In this document: piece after piece, positions 58,701-64,000 of the stretch
Numbering within the stretch: position 1 is the first letter of the stretch
Layout: each line of letters opens with the position of its first letter
Assembly (NCBI GenBank): GCA_026936325.1
Contig: JAPTHN010000015.1
Location: forward strand, 3,808,117-3,872,116
DNA: 64,000 nt
DNA from: Platynereis dumerilii
Taxonomy: Eukaryota > Annelida > Polychaeta > Phyllodocida > Nereididae
Direction of reading: 5' to 3'
Program-made: the position numbers and the translations under genes
The notes under the pieces: model-generated
Database searches by the model: none
What the model was told of the DNA's origin: nothing
Seen by the model: only the letters and a program-made list of their open reading frames with translations

Positions 58701-61270
58701 ATGGAAGGACTTTTCCATGTAGACTTTTGTAGGTCATCATATTTATTTTGAGCCAAGAAGCCATTGGGTTCTTTCAAATTGGCCTGCACACATCGCCAGA
58801 GAATTTTGCCTGCTGCAACCTGCATGCACATTCATGGCTCAGATTCAGATATTTGATGTGGATTCAACTCGAACCTGAAAAGATAAAAGTATTTTATACT
58901 GTACTGCTACAAATTTAATATATTTCATTTCTGTAATTCGTGACTAACGGATCGTTCAGAATTTACGACAGGGGGGACCGTTCAGAATTTACGACAGGGA
59001 GGACCGTTCAGAATTTACGAGTTCCATGCTGATTTTTTTTTTTTGAAGAGCGTACAAAAAATCCACATCAACCTTGACGGGGAACCTGCGTGCAACTAAT
59101 AGAAGTTACCAATTTTTAATGGGCTATTTCTGACAAAAGTCCCAGTCATAAATTCTGAAGTCCCTAAATTGCAACAATATAAATTTGTTGCATAATAATA
59201 ACTCAAATTTACGCATATTTAGGGGTCTATGGCCATATAATAAGGTCACCCAACCCCCCCCCCCCCAGGTTATTCCTGGATATGCCACTGCCCTAATTGA
59301 TGACATATTAATTTAATAAAGTGCAGGGTATCAAACTTGTACTGAAGCTTATATGTTGGGTAACACCAAGTGGTAATAGTGCAGCCTTTAAAACTCGCTC
59401 TGGTGTTACCAGGCATGCGGGCCGGTGTATTTTTACTGGCCCATATTATTTTAGGTGTCACAAATTAGGGCCTATTTTCTAGTATTTTGCAACCTCTTCC
59501 ACAATGAACATGCCACTTTTTGTTGCAGCCCATTTGGCCCAAAAGCTTGGCAGACATGGCTTACATAACATATTACTTGAGTCAATCTGACAAATCTTTT
59601 GGAAACAATTCACCCCTCATCAGACTTAGATATGGACTTCAGTGAATCTAGATTTGCTAACTAACTAGTCTGAATGATATATATGAGATATGGCAGTGGT
59701 GAAAAACCCCTGCAGTGGTGAAAACCACCTGCTAACAAGCAATCTGGTAAAGCCAAAGGAGTTCTGATCAGTTGCAGAATGACTAACATATTTTGGAATT
59801 CAAATGAAGTGTCAATGAGAAGAAAACAGTGTCTGTGTCATGCCTAACATGATTATGTGGGTAGACTCTCACAGTGCTTTGCAAATACACAGACCTGACA
59901 CAGGTGCATTGCAACCTCTCCCCTCTGAGCTCACTGGCCAACTGATCACTGCAGCCAGTGGCTTAGCTGCCTGCTCCACCCATTTATAATGGGTCAGTCC
60001 AACTTTAGTATAGGCTACCACAATGGACTGGAAGGCAGGACTCTGTTCACAGGGGGGTCAGGTTAATTTGTACACCTGCTTCAAGTATTCCTTGGCACAT
60101 GGGCCAGTGAAATCTTCAGTTCACTGGATCATGGTCTTTATTACTGCCCAGCGGGAGTTTTAAAGGCTGATGGGTTGTTTTAAGTTGTTTGGTATTTAGC
60201 AATGACATTTATGATTTAACTATTCCACCACCTACCTGGCTAAAATTCCAGATCATAGCCTCACTGCCTTTCCTGTGGCTCAGCAGCAGCTGTCAGTCAC
60301 TTCCAAGCAACACACCTGTCAAATGGATCCACTGAACTCGATACAGTGCATTTTGGGGGTCATTTTGACCTGCATCCATTCATTAATCATCTGCAATCCT
60401 GTTTCACACAACTGTCGTGTTGTGGAGGGTGTAAATACAGTAAAATTGCTAAACTTTGAGACAATCCTAGAGTTCTTGCAACTTCAGCTCAGGAAAGTCC
60501 TCATGTGCATGCCACCAAGGGAGAATTCCCTGAACTAAATGATGACATCACCACTTTCTGAGTGCTTCTCAACACAGAGCAAATCACCAAATCTTAGAGA
60601 AGCTTGAAAATGTAAATGGCAAGAAAATGTCAAATTTGCAGTGCCTGTGACTGTCTTGGTGTTATTTATGACACAGAAAATGCATAATACAGTCATTGGA
60701 ACTGGTATGCTGTTTGAGATTTATCTGGATTGCATCTAATTTTGGGTTTGCATCATATTAGCTCCCCCCTGTGGGCCTCCTGTGGGCAACTAGTAAAACC
60801 TCTTTGCAGAGATATATGAATGTAACAAGATAGATACAGCGCTTGGCTGAAGCATCGGCTTAAAAAATAATACTACACTCTATAAAATGTCGGGACAAAA
60901 TTGGTTTTTTAGATTCAAAATGTTTTTTTGAAAAACCAAATTTCAATGCAAAACCAACATGGATTTTTAAAAACATTTTTTTAAAAATCCATGTTGGTTT
61001 TTTGCATTGAAATTTGGTTTTTCAAAAAAACCAATTTTGTCTGAAATTTTTTGGGTGTATCATTCACTTGTCAGAGTGGGCAAGTTCGTCTTTCAGTGAT
61101 ATGCGACTTTAAAAAACAAGAAGATATTTAAAATTCAAGTTAATTTAAAAAATCTTACCTTTGTTCTTCCACAAATGAAATCTGCTGGTGTTGCCACAGT
61201 GCGAAGAATTTCTTGGCAACTTTGGACATCGGCCCTCATGGGTTTCAGAGGATGGACAGCAAGCCGATAC
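44791..61270 (-). CDS. Myosin-chitin synthase fusion (5' incomplete)
   Basis: Fourteen exons, read right to left, join in phase to 1731 codons before the stop at 44791-44793. The protein begins within the converter of a myosin motor, passes through an IQ-like helix and an acidic linker, and continues as a type 2 animal chitin synthase. That part has an N-terminal multi-helix block, the GT2 catalytic domain and a C-terminal helix cluster with SWGTRE, a coiled coil and a basic tail. The enzyme polymerises UDP-GlcNAc into chitin and extrudes it through the membrane. Myosin-headed chitin synthases are known from mollusc shell-forming tissue and brachiopods, where actin tethering has been proposed. 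The bulk of the motor domain must lie beyond the right edge. Confidence 0.92.
47047..47410 (-). CDS. Chitin synthase catalytic exon with DGD motif
   Basis: The exon encodes DIERQVLRKAENTFVLALDG, the metal-binding DGDVDF, GRIHPIGSGPMVWYQIFEYA, and CVLCSPGCFSLFRG. The DGD and the CSPGCFSLFR blocks are near invariant in chitin synthases and mark UDP-GlcNAc binding and the acceptor site. It starts in phase 0 and ends in phase 1. Confidence 0.93.
47682..47918 (-). CDS. Chitin synthase catalytic region, Lys-rich exon
   Basis: A 79-codon phase 0-0 exon encodes VMYMYYLLGWKLLG, a charged stretch (KLKRRRKKDRKEAES) and FIADGVFATGLTFQ. The conserved flanks belong to the GT2 domain just before the DGD exon. 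Confidence 0.85.
48160..48680. repeat. Degenerate (caatagatccat)n array
   Basis: A 12-bp unit is imperfectly repeated across about 500 bp of the intron, ending next to the donor of the 48686 exon. Both strands show long low-complexity frames (Ser/Ile/Asn-rich or Met/Asp/Leu-rich) that are not genes. Confidence 0.85.
48686..49327 (-). CDS. Chitin synthase catalytic region, two exons
   Basis: Exons 49139-49327 and 48686-48839 join in phase 2. They encode MDMDQCARRIALKKFG, YYEFETQIFFDDAW, TWVKMFLSVINQAAS and AVYETEVELQPPVKYPTAYG, then GGRLVWQLPGG. The FE(T/A)QIFFDDAW block is characteristic of animal chitin synthases. Confidence 0.9.
49577..49903. mobile_element. MITE with CCTACACTCT terminal inverted repeats
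   Basis: The left end is cctacactctaaacacaaaag and the right end ctttgtattaagagtgtagg, 327 bp apart. Internal mirrored words (ggttcttta, aaagaacc) support a fold-back element. No coding. Confidence 0.75.
50060..50544 (-). CDS. Chitin synthase N-lobe, two exons
   Basis: Exons 50371-50544 and 50060-50197 join in phase 2. They encode LFVTPFYVGPLIVPSMLMNR, an acidic stretch and KIYACATMWHETEQEMKQLL. The KIYACATMWHE block opens the glycosyltransferase domain in metazoan enzymes. The first exon uses donor gtacgt. Confidence 0.9.
50911..51122 (-). CDS. Chitin synthase membrane helix exon before the catalytic domain
   Basis: The exon encodes CHGILPPFPKETADYVGFTW, four cysteines in WLCDYSCATCPKDG, and the helix LSAWAIVAISAAWVVSLLYL. 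Phase 0 to 2. It links the N-terminal helix block to the cytoplasmic GT2 domain. Confidence 0.88.
51319..51595 (-). repeat. Dispersed repeat family A, copy 6 (inverted)
   Basis: Contains cccaagagcacataatg, aacattgctaatagg, tcacatagaaacgtatgg and a gcatttgggatca end, the reverse complement of the copies in the receptor gene. The same family therefore inserted into both genes. Confidence 0.65.
51643..52563 (-). CDS. Chitin synthase N-terminal multi-helix exon
   Basis: A 307-codon phase 0-0 exon holds several helices (IMSLCMLFSVGLVPSMLKMI, FFTFIAFLAQGAGIGFPILV, AWSIFVCIAFYYILEAA, YLSIAASATIIILQ). It has a basic loop with KGRDRQRRRTLRG. ENFVHRNRG and WYWEIP-like blocks are shared by type 2 enzymes. 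One extracellular loop is Asn/Thr-rich (NTNTNNNMTMMSGNN) with possible N-glycosylation sites. Confidence 0.88.
52962..53117 (-). CDS. Chitin synthase N-terminal helix exon
   Basis: A 52-codon phase 0-0 exon encodes ILNESAKDARWKRAVLQLLA and the helix IICVPRVLTFIFSLVK, ending TRLFLF. The W-K motif before the helix and P-x-x-L-T-F pattern fit the first conserved membrane block. Confidence 0.8.
53479..53701 (-). CDS. Chitin synthase first helix exon after the linker
   Basis: The exon encodes PWDIAADIDIEPMSPEEEFR, then the helix ILMYFVIFLLVLGSATISQL and LLMLTAGVG. Phase 2 to 0. WD.F/I near the start is typical for the N-terminus of animal chitin synthases, so the synthase portion proper begins here. 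Confidence 0.85.
54238..54428 (-). CDS. Acidic linker between IQ segment and synthase
   Basis: The exon encodes RVKQQSTEPLPGGNEVTVRF and an Asp/Glu/Pro-rich stretch (YEELPPAPPKSPVEEDSSDD). It starts in phase 0 and ends in phase 2. The composition suggests a flexible cytoplasmic tether between motor and synthase; no domain is recognised. Confidence 0.75.
54490..54887. repeat. ggagtcggagtc-type interspersed repeat
   Basis: The two ends carry gagtcatggagtcgg and ctgactccgcagccctg words. The interior repeats gactcc/ggagtc on both strands. Elements with a gactccgcagccctg end occur in many invertebrate genomes. Non-coding. Confidence 0.5.
55882..56013 (-). CDS. Myosin neck: end of converter and IQ-like motif
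   Basis: A phase 0-0 exon encodes VFMKDYVADRLNQRVERNAA and LILQNGMRRMVRRIRMRGR. Directly spliced to GRTK of the preceding exon it gives GRTKVFMKDY, the G-x-T-K-V-F-L end of the converter. The A-L-I-L-Q-x3-R-R-x3-R-R stretch is a degenerate IQ motif for a calmodulin-type light chain. This is the only IQ-like motif seen. Confidence 0.8.
57560..57713 (-). mobile_element. tRNA-derived SINE
   Basis: On the minus strand a tRNA-like head begins near 57713 with ggggcagggttggtcttgtg, holding an A-box-like tggtcttgtggtagcatg. It is followed by a good B box (ggttcgaatcc, 57649-57659). The body continues to about 57560 and ends in a (ggat)-rich tail. It lies in the sense direction of the chitin synthase gene. 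Confidence 0.75.
58949..59022. repeat. Three tandem units of ggaccgttcagaatttacga
   Basis: Units of about 29 bp (gaccgttcagaatttacgacagg) repeat three times head to tail. The last is cut short. Confidence 0.8.
60874..61057. mobile_element. Long-hairpin MITE
   Basis: Arms from 60894 to 61041 are nearly perfect inverted copies (gacaaaattggttttt, aaatttcaatgcaaaacc, aacatggatttttaaaaa). The left arm has a small insertion at about 60911-60930. Weaker outer ends tacac.../...gggtgta extend the TIR. It sits about 100 bp from the donor of the converter exon and would fold into a strong stem in the pre-mRNA. Confidence 0.8.
61159..61270 (-). CDS. Myosin motor converter exon
   Basis: The exon encodes YRLAVHPLKPMRADVQSCQE and ILRTVATPADFICGRTK. 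R-Y-R-x-L, a C..IL helix and the final D-x-x-x-G-R-T-K match the converter of class-diverse myosins, and the next coding exon opens with VFMKDY. It starts in phase 2 (so RY needs an upstream AG) and ends in phase 0. This is the most N-terminal secure exon of the gene in the window. Confidence 0.8.
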
Positions 61271-63906
61271 CTTAAAAGACAGAATGTTATCTTTATTTCA
61301 CATGGGATTAAATAATTATATTATGTTTATGTTAAAGGTACTGTGAAACTGTGACAATATCAACGTAAATGCACTATTTATGTGCAGGGATAAATGCATG
61401 TTCACAAGTTTTCATTATTGCATGTTTCGATCACCCAATTACACATTTTAAGAACTCTATATAACTTCTTCTTTTAGAGAAAGCCAAGTACTTAATTTAA
61501 CCACACATATTATGGTCATGCCAAAGGTTCTGTGAAACTCTGTGACAATATTAATGTAAATTCACTAATTAGTAATGACATGCAGTGATAAATTTATGTA
61601 AGTTCACAAGTTTTCTTCATTGCTTGTTTCTATCAACCAATTAAACATTATTAAAAACTCTAATTTCTTATTTCAAACTAGGAAAAGTACTTAATTTAAC
61701 CACAATCACAATTACAGGTGATGTTTGTGGTATAATTTGTTTACTTCAAGACCATTCTTGACCCCCCCCCCCAGTTCCCTTGAATTTCTGAAATATTCTT
61801 AAAATTCCTCCAGTAGTGCCTTTTCAATGTTCCCTGCACTAAGGCCCAGTTTTCCCATAGAAATCTCAGAGAATTAGAAACTTGGCTAATTATGGAAGGA
61901 CAGTTGAACAGTCACCATTGGTTGCATGTAAATAGCCAAGAAGATCAGATGTCACATTTTGATAAGTAGGCGTTCACTTTTGAAATTTCGTTCTGCAAAA
62001 TTTCCCTCTATTTGAATGCTTTTTGTGATGACCCTGATCGTGTTGCACTGTATTACAGTGTATGCATGGCTTGTTACTAACTGCATGGTTATATTAAGAT
62101 AGTTCATTCATTCATTCAAAGACAACTGGAGCATTGAGGCAACTCTACCTGAATGCAATTAGATTGGGAGAAGATGAGAAACACCTGATCCCATGCTAGT
62201 TCACATTTTTCCCTTGCTACTAGAGCTTTCCCTGGTAAATATTAAAAAAATCAGGGAAGATATGAAGAAAAATATGACAAATTGAGAGTAAACATAGGGC
62301 AAAATTAGGGAACATATGCCAGCCAAAATGAGGGAAGATGTGGAATTTAGGGGATGATATCATTATTTAGAGGGAAAATATGGAATTTATAGACAATAGA
62401 CAATTAGCTCGAAGAGCCGTTTTCCGACTAATTTAGAGGGAGAATACAGAATTTTGAAGGAAAATATGGAGTTTCCAGTGCAAATATCACATCAAATTTG
62501 GAGTGAAAAAGATGACATTTTTAGGGGAAATATGGCATGGAATAAAATATCAGTAGAACTGCTGTTCATGATTGTCAAATTGATGGTCTTATGGACTTCA
62601 TATCGTAACGACTCATAAAAAAGGTTGTTTAAGATCGTAATTATATGTATTTCGATTTGAGATGAACTGTTCCTCAAGAAGGAAGGGGTGGGCAGTAACT
62701 GTTATTAGGAAATGGGCAGTTATTAGGGAAAATACGACATCTTTATTAAAATGAAATTTACAGTTTCTGGTACGTTTCTCTGAAGTAAGAATATACTACT
62801 TCTTTGGACTTGCAGTGTACTGACATTTTATACGGGTTAAAAGCCCCGGGTGAAAAAACTAGAACTTTGTATTGACATTTATCAGGTGCACAGATTTCAT
62901 GTTATTTTGTAGTTTTGTTGATTATCATACCAAGGTCTGATTAAATTTTGTTAAAAATTTTCTCAGAATTTCATTTCCCAAAAATTGTTCCCTCACTGAA
63001 TAGAAAGAATGGAAAATCAGTCATTAGTTTGCTTTCTTGTTATTTGGTCAGTGGTCAACAAATTTAATGATTGCAGGGAGGAGGGGTGAATTAAGTTCAA
63101 TTTTGAAACCTTCACAATTTTTGTTGAGTAACTATAGATGTTGTACCAAAAATCAGTGCTTGTAGATTTTTCTTAGCCTAAAAAAAATAAAAATGTAAAA
63201 GGAGAAAAGTTTTTGGGTCAGTGTAGTCCAACCAAACTGCAACATGTAGTGGCCAGTTTCAGTGTCTGCCCATCAGAAGATATAATAAGGCCCGCATCGA
63301 AATGACGCTTGTCGCGAAGGGCTGTGTTGTCGTGTCAAAAGTGAATTTTTACCCATGTAGACCTCCAAACTTTGTTACATTGATATGCATTGGGTACAGC
63401 ATTACTGGTAGAAACAGCCTTCTATGCAGTATTTAAGTAAGGGTGCATCGGTCAGTTACTTGTAAGATCACCTTCCCCAATTCGAAACAAGGCCCTTTAA
63501 TAAGTGACAGGTTATATATATATACTGGAGTATTTCTTTAACAGTCATGGTAATTTGAAATAAAATTAGTCATCCCGTATAAATGTGATATTTGACGTAC
63601 TTTTTCAAAATAAAAAAGATTATGAGGTAAAATCCTACCAGGTTTAGGCCTATCTCAAATGGCCGGTGTTGTTATTTGCTCTGAGCGGTTGACCTACAGA
63701 CGGACAGACTGACAGACCGACAAACAGGCGCACATGATTGCATAAGTCCCTTTTTGGTATACACGTATAATCATACTACCGTTATACATTCTAAAAAATA
63801 ATTGTCATACAAAAACCCTGATTGGTTGATTTTGTCCTCCATATCATTAAAATTTCGGTTTATGGCAATACCATACGGCTGTAATGAGGCGCTGTATCAT
63901 CCTCAC
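61271..63906. other. Intronic stretch upstream of the converter exon
   Basis: Apart from the tandem duplication at 61334-61698 and loosely repeated gggaaaatatgg words (62240-62530) I see no supported feature. No myosin motif is recognised on the minus strand here. Confidence 0.5.
61334..61698. repeat. Two tandem units of about 185 bp
   Basis: 61334-61508 and 61522-61698 share ggt(a/t)ctgtgaaact, tgacaatat, gttcacaagttttc and agtacttaatttaaccaca in order. The duplication is diverged and non-coding. Confidence 0.75.
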
Positions 63907-63954
63907 CTCTCAGGTCGGCTATAGTATAGTGTGAGACCACCCTGACCACAGGTG
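63907..63954 (-). CDS. Tentative further myosin exon at the right edge
   Basis: A 48-nt segment ends at a good donor (gtgagg) and, in the only stop-free phase-compatible frame, reads TCGQGGLTLYYSRPE and completes an Arg codon that would precede YRLA. Phases 2-2 fit the converter exon. The peptide is a poor match to the usual myosin sequence before R-Y, and an upstream continuation beyond the acceptor-like atgcag is possible. Low confidence. Confidence 0.3.
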
Positions 63955-64000
63955 CTGCATTTTTGTGAAGTTGTAACAAAAAGATTGACCTTCCTCCGGT

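Larger units (their letters stand above)
56014..61158. other. Large intron of the chitin synthase gene
   Basis: It separates the converter exon from the IQ exon. Apart from a SINE (57560-57713), a candidate alternative exon (57877-57947), a short tandem repeat (58949-59022) and a palindromic MITE (60874-61057) I see no gene in it. The open frames are short and without domain character. Confidence 0.6.

Noticed and set aside
60275-60538. An 87-codon plus-strand frame in the chitin synthase intron
   Set aside because: It does not begin with ATG, has no recognisable domain and no splice or poly(A) context.

Overview
The window is animal nuclear DNA: AT-rich, intron-rich, with canonical GT..AG splice junctions, dispersed MITE-like repeats and a full-length LINE. 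It holds two large protein genes, transcribed towards each other and ending tail to tail near 43.9 kb. Both are incomplete at their 5' ends. The chitin synthase follows a myosin converter and an IQ-like segment. That fusion is known from molluscs and brachiopods, so a marine lophotrochozoan is my first guess. An echinoderm or other invertebrate deuterostome is not excluded, because large REJ/polycystin receptors are common there too.

Plus strand, 5029-43284: I can thread 48 exons in consistent phase, giving 3233 codons before the stop. They encode a giant polycystin-1/REJ-type receptor-channel. From the N-terminus: a beta-type module, two EGF repeats, a fibronectin type II domain, an EGF, an F5/8C-type lectin domain, an EGF, a second copy of the module, eight EGFs (one with a mucin-like insert), a third copy of the module, a REJ region, a region with a furin-like site, a degenerate GPS, TM1, PLAT, a very acidic cytoplasmic loop, a polycystin domain and a six-helix channel core. 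The first exon and signal peptide are not found.

Inside one intron (9306-18234), which splits the F5/8C domain, sits a LINE of about 6.1 kb in the same orientation. Its ORF1 joins an acidic N-terminus, a clear NADAR (YbiA-like ADP-ribose/N-glycosidase family) domain and an SGNH-hydrolase-like domain. Its ORF2 has an APE endonuclease, a reverse transcriptase and a C-terminal cysteine/histidine motif. The LINE is bracketed by an inverted repeat of about 70 bp, probably the arms of an older fold-back element. NADAR in a retrotransposon ORF1 is the most unusual thing here.

Minus strand, 61270-44791 (running leftwards): 14 exons, 1731 codons, encode the end of a myosin motor, an IQ-like segment, an acidic linker and a complete animal chitin synthase with its glycosyltransferase signatures (DGD, EDR, QRRRW), the SWGTRE motif, a coiled coil and a basic C-terminal tail. 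One further short exon at the right edge is tentative.

The rest is introns and repeats: one repeat family present six times in both genes, several TIR or fold-back MITEs, a tRNA-derived SINE, minisatellites and segmental tandem duplications. Each protein is membrane-bound and could act at the extracellular or apical surface, but no functional link between the two neighbours is shown by the sequence.
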